Below, in pieces: positions 24,834 through 39,000 of a stretch of 64,000 nt of DNA. Position numbers and translations under genes: made by a program. The first letter of the stretch is position 1; each line of letters opens with the position of its first letter. The notes below the pieces were generated by a model, which saw nothing but the letters and a program-made list of their open reading frames with translations, made no database searches and was not told the origin of the DNA. Source of the stretch: Chondrosia reniformis. Taxonomy: Eukaryota; Porifera; Demospongiae; Chondrillida; Chondrillidae. The DNA lies in assembly GCA_947172415.1 (NCBI GenBank), contig OX359191.1, positions 7,487,130 to 7,551,129 of the forward strand, given 5' to 3'.

Positions 24834-24942
24834 TTAAAAACTCACATGGGGAAATAACCTCAATTTAATTTGTACGGCTTCGAATTCATAGCTGTACAAT
24901 CATTGCAATAATTTCGACATGATAAAAAGACAATATTCTAGA

Positions 24943-26944
24943 TCAACGTTTTCGTCTTATTTGTCTTTGTTTGGCTCTTCTAGACTTTCCTGGTCGCTTA
25001 GCAACCTTTCTTTTCTTGTTTCCCTTAGGTTGATTGACTGCTGGATGGAAACTTCTCATGTCTGCAGAGGATTCTGCAGTGTTTTGCTTGCTTCCTCTCT
25101 TCTTTCCCCCAAAGCCAAACCTCTTATCCTACAAGTAAACAAAATAAGAATTCTTTTTTATTCCTAAAACACTATACACTCTCCACAAAGAGCTTATAAA
25201 TCCTAGCAATGTTCTTCAAAGGCACACATCATGTATACAATGGAAATAAAATTACAAATATTTACTGTATGAATATGACAGTGAAGGGAATACATACAAT
25301 AAGAAGCTGGCAAGAATCAACTTCAAACAACCCAACTGAACAACACACATGCCAGTGATTTGTAGACTGTTATATAATAATTATATAATAATAATAATTA
25401 ATGAACAAATTTCTGACTTCCCTTGTGCATCAGACCAAGTTGTAGTCATTACAACATATAACATCCACACATTAAAGCCTGTTTATGTGTGTAATATCAA
25501 CAACCAACGGCAGGAGAGGAGGATCCAACAACTACACGTACACATGTGTACATATGTCTACTTTGAGTTATGTACCATTAACAACACAAACAAAAACCTT
25601 CGTCAATCTTTTCTTTGATTTCTGTGGCTGTCTCTTTCCACTGAAAGGTACCTTTTCCACTTCATTGTCCACTTCAACATTAAAACTGCTATCATCATTA
25701 TCATTGAGAGAATCCAGTTTGGAAGCATTCACTTTATGAGAAGAAGAGATGATGCTAATCAGTCAATTAACTATTCACATTGGAATTTTCAAAATAATAG
25801 TTTTACCTTTTTTTAGTCTTTTAACTGCCTGCAATGATTTTGATTTCTCTTTCTGTCTCTTTTCAAGTACTTCCTGCTGAATCTTTTTACCAAATTTCTT
25901 CATTTCTCTCATTTTTCTTGCCTTTTCAGATTTTTCAACTCTTTCTTTCTTTAAAAGTAACTGTTTCCTCACCTGTCATTGGCAAATCATAACATCTGAA
26001 AGAAGTAACAGAGGAAAATGTTAAAATTACCTTTTGCATGTGTTCATCAGTTTTGACCATTTCAGCAAAGTAGTCATCAGGTCGAGAGGCAGCTACACCT
26101 TCCTCCTTCAGCTTCTTCAGTCCAGCTAGAGTGCCTGATAGTGCCTGGTGATAGCTACGTAGAGATAATGTAGAAATACAGCTAGATAAAATGTAGAAAG
26201 AAAATGAAGAAATACAGCTAGATAAATGTGACCAATAAACTATCTTATGTAGGGATCATTGCTATGGAGACCTTCCAGATTGGAATGCTTAATAAAATAT
26301 CAGAACATTTCTTATTTAATGAGTTGGGTTGGATTGTAAGAATCTTAACACAACGTGTCTCACAAGTGCATTTCTCTTTTAAAGTCATCCTCCACATCCT
26401 CGCCATCCAGCCCTTCCTCTTCAGAAGCAACTTCATCACAGGTCACGTCCAGTCGCTGTACCCAGTCCAAGTGGCCCTGTGAGAACTGTGACAGCTTCTG
26501 CTGCAGTCCCACCTATATAACATCACATATGTGCAGTTCAATTGATGATCCAGAACAGTCGTCTATATGACCCATCAATAACAGTGTTACCAAAGAAACA
26601 GACTTTAAACCATGCTATGTACATACGTACGTACATATATAAATTTCGTATCCAGTGCAGGAATGTGCAAACTAAACTCACTGGATTATTAACATAGATC
26701 TTGGGTTTGGATACAGGTTTGTACAACCCTGGGGTGAGGTCGCCTTTGTTGAATGCCGCTTCAATCTGCATAATCACAAGAGAATGGTAAATGACATGTT
26801 AGCGGTACAGCATACAGATAAGCAAAACTATAGAGTACATCTACGAAATAATATTGCTAAAACTACTGCACTTACTTCGTAGTCACTGTTATCTTCACTG
26901 CTTGAAGAGTTTACACCTAATTCTATTCGATCCACCGCGGCCAT
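24943..26944 (-). CDS. EBNA1BP2: EBP2 ribosome-biogenesis protein
   Basis: Nucleolar factor needed for 60S subunit and rRNA processing. Exons: 26944-26876, 26765-26682, 26512-26364, 26154-26031, 25972-25807, 25731-25598, 25128-24943; 303 residues (human 306). Conserved blocks: GLQQKLSQF, LDWVQRLDVT, DDYFAEMVKTDEHMQKVRKQ, a charged helix KARKMREMKKFGKKIQQEVL, then KRFGFGGKKRGSKQNTAES and a lysine/arginine-rich tail (KRPGKSRRAKQRQIRRKR). The intron separating exons 1 and 2 is about 110 bases. Its start codon is 78 bases from that of UBE4B on the other strand. Confidence 0.95.
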
Positions 26945-27022
26945 TTTTAAGCAGTCTCTGCGTTAATTTCCGTTAGTAACCTTTGAGGTGACTATATACA
27001 CGTAGCAGTACGTAAATAAAAT
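26945..27022. promoter_or_regulatory. Probable bidirectional promoter, EBNA1BP2 / UBE4B
   Basis: Only 78 bases separate the two divergent start codons. No TATA box stands out. At least part of each 5' UTR must overlap the other's promoter. Confidence 0.6.
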
Positions 27023-30000
27023 ATGGACGACTTAACTACAGAAGAGGTTAGCATTTCATTGACTACACTTTCATGTATATTATTATTAATGAAATGAACA
27101 CTCTATGTGTATGTATTTGATATGGTGTGTGTATAGGTATGCTATTCAAAATGCGAGACATTGACATTGTTTCAATGTTAATTTTTGTGCCTATTGATAA
27201 AGAGCACGGTAATTTATCCGTATGCCATGTAGATTCGACGCAGGCGTTTAGAGCGTCTCAACAGACTAGGAGGGCAGACATCCTCCCCGAACCCGAGCGC
27301 TGGTGCCCGGGTAACCAACAGCCCCCGGTCTGGGGATCCCCCTTCTCTAAGCACTGATGTAGAAGCAAGCGGTGGTTCCCGACCGCAAGATGATGACAGT
27401 CAAGTGAGTCACATTTCAGACTGTTTATCACTCTAACACATGTTGCTAGACACTCTATCAGAGCTTATTGCCCTGTACCAGGAGCTAGCTGTCACGGCCC
27501 ACTGATAACTACTTCTAGTCCACCATGTTTGTCCTGTATAGTGTGTTATATGACTTCCAGGTAGATCCATCCTTAATGTACTTGTAGTTGAGGTCTCTTC
27601 AGTTCTTCTCGGTACTGCTGTACTGTATAGTGTGTTATATGACTTCCAGGTAGATCCATCCTTAATGTACTTGTAGTTGAGGTCTCTTCAGTTCTTCTCG
27701 GTACTGCTGTACTGTATAGTGTGTTATATTTGTATGCAACCCAGAGCTGCAGTTACATAGATTTATTTGGTTTCCAGAGTTCCATGGATGTCAATCCAGT
27801 TACCATGGATACCAATCCTACACAAAATAGCCTTGAGATCCTGGAATCAACACCCCATTCATCCCTAGAATCTCATCCCCTTTCGTTGTTAGAAGGTTCT
27901 ACCCCTGTGATAGGATCACAGGATTCTACTTGGTCATCCAAAGGGAAAGTCCCTCGTATTCACAATCTAATTGAAAAGACTTTCAAAGTTAAGCTTCAAG
28001 TAAGTCATTCTGCATGTGACCTACAGTGTTGTTACTGTATTTAGCTATATATTAGTTTTACTATATACGTACGTATTGATGTGCATGTATATACATGCAC
28101 TATTATATTGTAGGGATCCATTCAGTCTAATGATGCAAGTCAGGACCTTTTAGAGCTGCCAGAATGTGCTCAGCTCTTGGAGAATGCAGAAACCAATGGT
28201 ATGGTATTTCTCTACACTGTCTCACAACTAGACCTTATCTTAGTATCCTTATTTAGAGTGTAGTTGGGATTACCATTGTGTGTTCATTTGAATAGTGCTT
28301 GAAGACAACTTAGAGGACTTTCTTAATCAGTTGATTTTGGAAAGAATTTCCTTTTTTGTATCTTTGGATGTGATGAATGATGAGACATCAAAGATAGATG
28401 AGGCTTCTACTAAGAGAGCAGTGGATCAAGAGGAGGTAAGCTGTTTTGTACATATTATGCTTTCCTTTAGCCGTCTACTTGTATCCATCTATCAACTTGC
28501 CTATCCATCCATCCATCCATCCATCCATCCATCCATCCATCCATCCATCCATCCATCCATCCATCCATCCATTCACTCATCCTTCCTTCCATCCATCCAT
28601 CCATCCATCCATCCATCCATCCATCCACTCACCCATCCTTTCATCTCGTAATTGTAGGGAATTGCTATTCCCACTCCGTCCCATTCCCAAAGTGGAGAGT
28701 CTGATTCTTTTGGGACTCCCAGGAGTCTGGCTGATGCAAGACGTAAGGATCACAAGGACAGTGTGCTGGCATACCTCATTGACAGCTACTCCAGGGCCAC
28801 GCAGGAGGAGAAGAGAGTAAGGCAGTTCACTTGGAACTAGTTACAGTTCGACCATATCTGGTCACACTTCTGTTAGCATGCTTTTCCTCTTGTCTGCAAT
28901 AGAAAAATGTACCATCAGAACATAAAGTGGCTCTCTCCTGTATAAAGAGGATCTGTGTCTCTTATAGTTCTCTGGTTCTCATGGGAATGTTTGACGATGA
29001 GCACACACCTAAATGGTAATGCACAGCTACTGTACTCCCATCTCTGCAGAATATCGGGCACAATATTATTGTATGTATCTCTCTGTATATACATATGTAT
29101 GTATGTACGTATGTACGTATTTGTATGTGCATGAGTGAGGTCTATGATTGTCAGATTGTTCTCATAAATGAAATTAATGAAATTAACACTAATTAATGAA
29201 ACATTATTGAGTTTGTAGTTAGTATAAGAGAGAAAACATGAAGTTGCTGTGGCAACTGTAGGTCAGTGGCAGAGCACTGGTGGTCATAACCATCTGTTCT
29301 GGATTCCATTCCCACAGTACGTAGTTGCTTCTTTTGTCTCTTTACCTCTTTCCCTCTTTACCTCTCGATGTTTTGATTATCATTTCAATTATTCATGCAC
29401 GTGCGTACATATGTAGATATGTATACCATTCTGTAAATCCATCATTACTAAGATAATATGGAACACTTGTGAATATCCCTCCATATCTTAGGGACTTAAC
29501 GGGTATCATGTACCATGGGTGTCCCTTCACTTGTAAAAACAAATTATGTTTGTACTATTGCAGCAGAACAATGCATGAGTTAATGTGCATGTATTATTTA
29601 GTTCAAAGTCTGTGTGCTTGTGTATGTGTGACCGTACCCCTGTATGTTGCAGAAAAATTTAACATTTTATGTACACGTGTATATCAGTTGAATACGAAAT
29701 TAAACATAATACAATACATGTGTTTTGATGCCTCATCTTTTAGTAATGAAATTCAATTTTCAATGACATTCATTAGATTCTATTGTACTGTGTAAATTGT
29801 GTTTACAAGAGTAGAACTACCTTTCTACTTATGTATGTATACATTGATAAGTGCCTTTGGACAAGAATGTATATAAAATGTGATGTATGTATGTAGCTGG
29901 TATATGAAAGATAATCAGATATGTGCTATGTTTCCTGTCACATGATGTCATGTGACAATCAAGTGATATGGAAATTCAGTGTACATGTTAATGACTCAAG

Positions 30001-33000
30001 AGACAGAGGGTTACTATTGATGCATTTTAAGTGAAAAACAACAGAGACACAAGTGGAAATGTATTTACCAGTCAATTTATCTCAGTAGGAATATCAATAA
30101 AGCATTTTACCATGGTTTAGGTAATTGGTCATCAGTTCAGAAATTCTGTATATACAAGACACCAGAGTGTACTGATGTCAGTTATGTATCTGATCTATTT
30201 CATGACATTTAAGGTTATTGGAACTGATCTATGTATGTCATGATGTCTGAGACCGTTTGAAAGTCAAAAATAATCTTATTTAGATAGGTGCAAGATGAGG
30301 AAAGGAAACATGATGCATTATGATTTTTTTTAATTTTTTTAACCTATTGAATTACTTAAATAAATGTTTGTTTATCATACAACAGCTGTTGCAGCCAGAT
30401 CCAATTCGGGGAAGCAACTGATTTAACATTTAATTCTAAGAATTTCTATATGGTTCTGCAGGCAATTGGCAACTCATTGTATCACTGATATGTCATATGT
30501 CAGGTATCTAAGCATACACTAAAGAGGATGGCAGACACTCTGTTGGCTGGGAGGAGTTTCTTCCCAAACAGTGCAGTTACCCAGACTGATAGGATATATA
30601 CACTATATACGAATAAGAGGGATATGTATATAAGTGATATAGGATATATATATATATATATATACTATATACACTATACGAATAAGGGTATATGTATGAT
30701 ATATAGGATATATACACTACGAATAAAGGTATACATATAGTGATGTACGTAAGTACATACATACATAGTTCACAGAGGAGGGAGGGCCCCTCTTGCCATG
30801 AGATTTTGACCTTCCTCCAACTTGTCCTTCAACCCTATTAGAAATATGAGACCAGTTCATGTAAACAGGATGTCATGTGGCCCCCTTAATACACCTCTGT
30901 ACACATGCTCTTAATCCCGCCTCCACATATTGACCTCTTAATCCCACCTCCACATATAGATCCTGTAATTCATCTTTTGTGTCCATTCTATGTAATCCTA
31001 TTGGCCATATTGTTCAATAGAGCCCTATATATGGAGAACATGAAACTACATTACTACAACAATGTCTTGGCCATAACATTGCCTTATGGACAGTCTTGTA
31101 TTGTAATGCTTTAAGTAGGAAGCAGGCAGAGTATATATATGAACTATGTGATGTCCTCTTCCTGTAGTTCATTGGCTTCTACATACACATGTTATTCATT
31201 AATTCATTAACCTTTTTATAGTGCACACTGTAGTTTGCTGACTCAGCACTTGTTGACGGAAGGGAATGTACCAGTCCTACCACCTCTCTATGTGTCTGAT
31301 CTGGTGCTTCATTGCTACTCTGAGGTGGATGGTGACTATAACCCCCTGACACTGGTAAGACCAACGCTTCTTATGCATGTCCCCATTATTAAAATTTATT
31401 TACCTACCTGTGTTGCTGTGTTGTTTTGCTTATTTAACCTGTTGACGTCAGAGGGTAGGTGGGAATTTTTGACACACCAATGACAGCCCCTAGTTAGGTA
31501 ACCTAGAAGTGACCAACATCATATAATTGATTGGTTCTTCATACCTTAGTCTAAACTTTGTACAGATGGGAAATCATTGATAAACCCCCTTAATGGAGCT
31601 TCTTTGTTGATCTCCCCCTACTGAGTGTATTATGGGTATTTGGGGGCTCTACTGTAATTGCATTAAATATTAACTGTTATTTGAGAGCTCTGGTTATCCC
31701 CCGTCAGTGTTTCACCTTTGATCTTGGATGGGAAGGGTACAGTTATTTTGCCATAGTATACCATACCCAAAACGAACTTGTACGTACCTATGTTTATAGA
31801 TTTAGTAGTGATCGATGAAATACAGTTTATCTTAATTATCCTTAGCTAAATGTGACTTCCTTTTCACTTAATTGCACATGATCCATAAGACTAGTGTGTT
31901 TATAGATATAGTATGTTTATATAGTGATAGTCACATGATCCATAAGACTAGTATGTTTATAGATTCTTTCTTTAAATGCTGTAATTGTAGGAATTTGTTT
32001 TATGTTTTTAGCTTCAATTGATCTAACATGCCTTAATTTCCTTCTCTCTGTCTACAATGGCCTCCTAGTTTGTCCTGCCTACAAGCTCTCACATGTCTTC
32101 ATCTCTTTCATCTTTTCCCTTCTACAGGTGTTCAAACCTATACTAAGTGACATTAGGAGTGAAATGACCATTAAATCTGCAGTTAGTGACAGATTTAATG
32201 TACCCATACAAACTCTAGCAGACCTGTTGGAAATAAAAGCCCAGGGGGCTACTAACTCCTGGCCTATCTGTGAACTTGTATGTGCAATGGAGAACTGGTT
32301 GCCATCGGTTACAGTCAACGGACACAAGTTGCAACATGACACCTTTTTGGGGCCATTCTTTGCACTTTCAGCCATCTCAGACGACAGTGTGAGTTTACAG
32401 AAGGTTACACGCATGTTCATTAATTTTCTGAGACCGACATTATATCCGTAGTGTTCTTAAGGAGAACCTGAGATAGGTTCTGCTAAATAGGCTTTAGCTT
32501 AGGAGGCAGAGCATCAATGTGCAAAGCCAAAGGTTGTGAATAGCAATCCTTCCATTTACAGTGTCTAGCTACATACGTATATGTCAATAATCGACTACTT
32601 ATACATGTATTATGTATGTATGTATGTATGTATGTACGTATGTATGTATGTATGTATGTATGTATGTATGTATGATTTTTAGTTCCACACCTCCATCCTC
32701 TCCATCCTCCCATCCTCCCCATGCTCCCATCCTCCCCACACTTCCATCCTCCTTACGTTCCCATCCTCCCCACACTCCCATCCTCCCCACACTCCCATCC
32801 TCCCCACTCTTCCATCCTCCCCACACTCCCATCCTCCCCACTCTCCCATCCTCCCCACTCTCCCATCCTCCCCACTCTCCCATCCTCCCCACTCTCCCAT
32901 CCTCCCCACTCTCCCATCCTCCCCACTCTCCCATCCTCCCCACTCTCCCATCCTCCCCACTCTCCCATCTACATGCTTTAGAAGGAGGTGGTGGAGAAAC

Positions 33001-36000
33001 TGTACATTAAAGAATCAATAGCCACTAATTTGAAAACCATGAGTGCCTCCGTTGAACAGCAAATATCATCTACAAGGGTCAGCTAAGCTTACAATTAACA
33101 CACGCTACACCATTCCCTTCAATTGTGTGTCTCAGAGTTGTGTACACATGTTATCCCTATATACGTACACAGGTATACTTGACTAGGTCAATTGTACGTA
33201 ATTGAATTAAATTGAAAATAGATCCGTTTTTAACTTACATGTCTGTTTAATTATAATTAAAGACTCTAGTAGTATGTTCTGTATCTTTTCACATGGAGCC
33301 GACCTTTTCTCCAGGTATGCATGATATCGGTTAATGTTTGGTATTCATAATGATGCTAAAAAATTGTTTTGATAAGACAGACTGGTTATTCCCAGTTTCA
33401 GGGTCTTAGGACTTCCCAATTATAGTTTACTTATTAACTCCCAAGTCTGTGACATGTATGTACTACCCACCGACCTACAGTGCTACAAGCTTCCTTCAGC
33501 TCTAACACTGTCCTCCACATACTTGTGTAGGGCAGAGTAGAATTTGAGGTGACGTATTATCATAGTTGTAGTATCACCTAAAATTGTTTTGAGGGGTTTG
33601 AGTTTCTGGTAAATCCCTATAAATAGCATTCCAATGCCCTCATTATACATTGTCAACAGTACTTTTCTATTCTTTGATCAGCAGTGGAGCTGATTCATTT
33701 GTATCATTATTACAGCTCCTAGCTGATATAGTGTTACTTTTGCGACTCTCCTTGGTGCCACACTTCTTTGAGTTATACGTGGGGCAGTACCTCTTCAAGT
33801 ATCATGAAGGAGACATTCAAATTGGGACTTAAAACTTTGGTTGCTGTCTTTTAAATATGTAACAGCTGCCTGGTAGTACCGTAGCAACTATGGTCCAACT
33901 TCCTAATATGGTCATGCTACAGGATAATTATTGTGACTAGCACTTGAGATGATAGGAAGATTTATTATTAAGTGAATCTTCCTTTCTGCAAAGTGACAGG
34001 GGAACTTGCAAAGGTCACAGCACTACTACTATATGAAGTGCATCCTGCCAGAGGTCATGAATCATTAGTGTACCTGGAGGCATTATATTGCATAAGTCCT
34101 GCATGTCTGTAGGTATCTTAGATATCATAATGAGCATAATAGGTCTTAAATTTAGATGGGAGGAGAATCCTACCTGGTTATCCTAGTGTGCATGATATAA
34201 TCCATGCAATCCTACATACGTAGCTAATGAATTGATTTAATTACCAGCTTGTGTGCATGCTAATACAACATTTGAGTGTCTTAGATGCCATTTGGTGGTA
34301 TTTTTAGAATATTTGGACTGTTGGGGTCTTCAACAAATCTCTTATCTGACAAATAATTTTAGAAATTAGAATCTTTAGACACTGAAAAATCCAAAAGAAC
34401 AACCATCCAAAAGTGCCAAATTAATAATTGTGTACAAAATATCAGCTAATCAGCTAGTTAATGAGTGTCTTGAAAGTTTTATGGATTAGTAATATAGCTA
34501 TAAAAAAATGGTGAATAGTTCTACAAATATTTTCCTACAATTTTGCTATTGAGCTATACTATTAAGCTCTGACTTTCATCACTGAGGACTGCAGAGACAT
34601 GCGACGGCCACCAAAAAACTCCCAATAGACACCCGTCTTATCAACAGATGTGCTGCCAAGGAGATACTGTCCATTCAAGTTACTATATCCACATTGCTGG
34701 CCATAGTACCACCATCCACCAGTATATTTAACAGCACAGTTAACCTTGTATGAGAAATCATTGTCGTTGTCTGTTGTACTGAAAAGTACTCCACTGAGAG
34801 CAGTGAGAGGATCGCCTGCAGGGCTAGAGGGATCATACCCACTTATAATCAACTTGTACTTTGAAGCCTCATTTCCGATTTTGAAATGATCAAAGTAACT
34901 GAATCCAGTCATCTCTCCATTGTTAAGGCCAACATAGAGCTTGTTTGTAAGATCTGGGTCGCACATGGTAAGCTGGTGGATCTTATCAAGACCAAGCCAG
35001 AACTCTCCCTCCAGCTCCCCAAAACCTTCCTTGTACTCCTCCCAGTTTCTCTCAAAGCTGATGTCTCCATTGAATCTCCTCTGAATCACTGTCCATCCAC
35101 TTTTTTCTCCAGACATCTCACAGTAGACTGGAAAGGGCAGTCTGTTCTGGCAAGGCTGGACCACGTAGATCCCATCCTTCACATGACCATCCTCATAGGC
35201 ATCCTGGCAGTCCCTGTAGTACCTGACTGCATACCTGCTCTCGTAGGGCAGACCCCTGGTGTTGTGGTTGTATGTTCTGTTGAGTACCTTTATGATTCCT
35301 TTGAGTGCCTCTGTCAGTTCTCCAAGGCTCTCCTCTCTTTCCAGGACACCGGTATTCTGGTGTGTGTCATTGGTGTCTGGTGAGAGTGTGCTCACTGGTT
35401 TGGATATTGGGTTTGCTTTGAGTAATGTCCAAGCAAAACTGACTAAAATGATCTTTACACTGAAAAGGAACATTCTACAAAGAATCAAAATAACTTTACT
35501 GAAGAGTGGTCACTTGTTAGCTTTGATTATAATTTCCAAGAATTTGAGTTCGTTGAATGATTTTCAGATAAAAAGTCTTTGTGCTAAATAATAAAAAGGA
35601 AATGTTCAATTTTCACATTTGTTCAGTTCAAGGGAGGTGTGTACTTGATACACCCCTTCTGCCTTAAGGCGAAACTCACATTGAATAATCAAGTTGTAAG
35701 GTTTCTCAAGTCCGATTGACTCCTAAATAAACTGCTTCATGTTGCCTGTGGCTCCCTTTTTATATTGTAGACAGGATTCTTGGGGAATTCCATGATGTAA
35801 TATTGTGTAGTTGTTAAGTATGTCATCGATCATGTGATGTTTGGAATGTGTGGTATCTCGGTTTTAACCACATCCTGGATGTCACCTAAATGGGTAATGA
35901 ATTCACATCATGACTCACTTCCCTACTAAAGTATGACCTCAGTGGTAATTGTCAGTGGCATAACATTCATGGATGAATGTTGCCATAACAGTTTGGAATG

Positions 36001-39000
36001 GAGGAAACCTGTGGAAACTAATTTTTATTAACTTGACCACATGCATTTGGAAGGTTTAAGTGTTGAGATAGCACTATTAAGGTATATTAAGTGAGTATTA
36101 AGTTTAAAGCTATTCTTATTAAGGTATTTTCTAGCTGTCTCCATGTATGAAAGGCTTGATGCACTCAACTTAGACTTCAATGGTTCTAGTTAAATGTAGT
36201 CATATCTAGATGTTGAAATGGTCCTTATTATTGACATTGTTGGACTATGTGTGCATAGACCATTTACCAAATTTCCTCTTGCTTCAGTTTATTAAATTTC
36301 TTCAGGTCTCTTATTTCACTCAATATCAGCTTTAAAATGTTAAAATGTAAAATGTTATGACAAATTCCAACTAGTGAATAGCATTGAATTTATTGTTTAC
36401 TAGTTATAAATATTGTAAGCTGAAAGATGTTTAATTAGAAGAGAATTTGAAATGTTACAGTTGCTGGTCACCGGTCACCGTGTACAACATTATTGTTACA
36501 AGTATCAGGATATCAGGAAATCTTATTTAAACTGGGGAGGCCAATAGCCTGAGGCTACTACAAAGGCACCCAGTACAAAAACAACAATATGTACAATAAA
36601 TAAATAAAATAGAATTGTCAATTCGGTTGTATGCATATTGTTACATAATACAAATTGTCGCTCATGCATTAGAATAAAAACGTTTACATAGTTCCGTAAA
36701 ATTGTTGAGGCTGAGGTTATATAAGTATATTAGTGTCGGTTCACATCTGTACTGATTGTTCTAGAATGATCTGGTGAGGATTGTGAAGGCACTGCTGAAG
36801 TGCCTCAGCACTAGGCAGCGTATGATGGAGTATATAGCAGCAGTAGTCTCCACCAACATGGCACGGGCCAAAATGAGAGTGAGTCGATGTGCATGCAATA
36901 CTGGGGTATTAGGGGTCCATGGAGCTACGTACGTACAATTTACAGCATGCCCAAAGGCCTTCTCCACATTCAGTGAGTACAGCAGTACTCTCTAATTTAA
37001 GACTAAAGGAGGGCTGATTGTGAAATTTTTATCAGGTACTGTCTGGTTGATATTACGTGTATCTACTTTTGTCAGATGGACTATAAAGTTTGCAGTTCCA
37101 CTGGCTTCATGGTCAATGTCCTTCATGTAATGCAATCTCTCTGCAGCAAGGTCAGGGTGGATTCTGTAAGTCACCACACGAGTGTAGTCTTTGGGGGGAT
37201 AGTGTTTACCTTACCTGTCTTGTACTGTTACACTACATTAGGTGGATTATTATTACCATGGCAACCCTGAGAGTAGAGTAAATTTTGACAAAGAGACCAG
37301 GATTGCAGCTACTGAACAGCAAGTAACAGATTGGAAGCAGTCACTGGGTCAGTTGGTAACAATGTCTCTGTACATGTAGGTGTGTATTTCTATCAACGAC
37401 CATCAAACTTATTGAACTTATGTATGTTGCTGATGTTCAGTAAATCATCTACCATTAAACATTTTGCAACAAATTCTCCATACTCTTTCTTGTGTGTAAC
37501 TGTATATGAATGTAAGTGTCCATGAGTGTACGTACATATGAATGCATGTATATAAGAGAAAAATAAAAATTTTCTACAAAAATAGTGAAGATGTAGGGAT
37601 GGCACAAAAAGCACAGAAACAAGAAAGGGATGTTACACAGTGAAGCATTAGCTATATATACATGAATCATACAACACCCTTGCTTGTAGGATTCATGTAT
37701 ATAGCTAATGCTTCACTGTGTAACATCCCTTTCTTGTTTCTGTGCTTTTTGTGCCATCCCTACATCTTCACTATTTTTGTAGAAAATTTTTATTTTTCTC
37801 TAGTTTCTGTACTTTTTATGGAGCATAAGCTAGGAATTCGATTGTATTTAAATCCATTTTGGTTTCGCAATGTTCGACTGAATATGACGTCATTAAAATG
37901 GCGAATTTATCGAGGCCTTGACTCTGGGGCCATGAAAACCGTCATACTCAATTATAGCGTTATCGCTCTCGCTTCTACAAAAGAATACAGCTCGGAAAAT
38001 TTGCAGTAGTTTCGTTTAACAATTAGTCCAAAAGCTTATATAGTTTTTTAGTTATGGCTGACGAAGAATAAGAAGAAGAAGAAGAATATGAAGAAGACGA
38101 AAATGGCAATTTTTAAAGTTTATTATTTCGCCAGCGGGACATATTCGCTTGCCTTTAAGGTCTATTTAGAGTATGTGTATTGTATATTTAGCTATACATA
38201 GCCTTGTTTTGTCGATTTTCGGCCTATTTCGGGATTTTGCTCCTATACCGATGTATGGGAAAAACGAAAAAAACCGCGTCATCCCTACATAGGGAGTACT
38301 ACCGTACTCCCTGATAGCTGTTAACTGTGTTAAGTATGCCCTGCTTGCTCTGCAGTGGAGAAGGAGCTACTGAAGGAGATTAAGTTTCCAACCGAGTGTT
38401 TCTACTTGACTGCCGATACACACCATGTGACCCTCTTGCCGAGTATTCATCTTTTTAAACGCAACACCAAAGAACTACATCACATTAACCAGGCTATTAA
38501 ACAGATTGAGACTCAGGTCAGTATTTGGTCATGTTTCTTACTCTTGAATCTAGATGTGAAACCTATTCATCTGTAAAACTATTATGAAAACTATCGGAAC
38601 ACCTCAAGTTAAAAATGTTTTGACATACATGGGGCAACTAGAAACACACAGAGACAGTCCACAAGATTACACAACTGATCTCTACTTAATACATTTTAGA
38701 ATTTTAAAAGTACCAGATGAAAGAATGTACATACGTACGTACATACATGCTTATAACCCTTAATTCAACTCTGACCCATTTCCCCTGTCTGTACCCTCTG
38801 ATACTGAGCCGCACCTACCTACAAGGGCTGTGTTGCTTGTCTATATTGTCTGTTCTACTAGGCCCTTGTCCACTGGACCAAGAGACTAAGGGGCTACCAG
38901 CTACTTGTTTATAGCCTACATACTTCTCTCTTCTCTCTCTCTTCAAGTTTAGTTCCCCTATAGGCTTTTTTTACAGAATAGGCATAGCATGTAGGAAATG

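Noticed and set aside
29235..29320. Functional tRNA gene
   Set aside because: A- and B-box-like motifs are present, but the arms do not pair as an intact tRNA by eye; a SINE is more likely.
32599..33010. Repetitive P/S/H- and G/W/E-rich open frames
   Set aside because: Products of the 15-bp and TATG repeats in UBE4B intron 10; flanking exons splice across them in phase.
33717..33835. Possible extra UBE4B exon ([18 protein letters not shown])
   Set aside because: Exons 11 and 12 join in phase and match vertebrate UBE4B without a gap, so there is no place for it in this transcript.
34886..35383. 165-codon plus-strand frame in UBE4B intron 11
   Set aside because: Antisense shadow of the fibrinogen-domain gene, which has clear domain homology.
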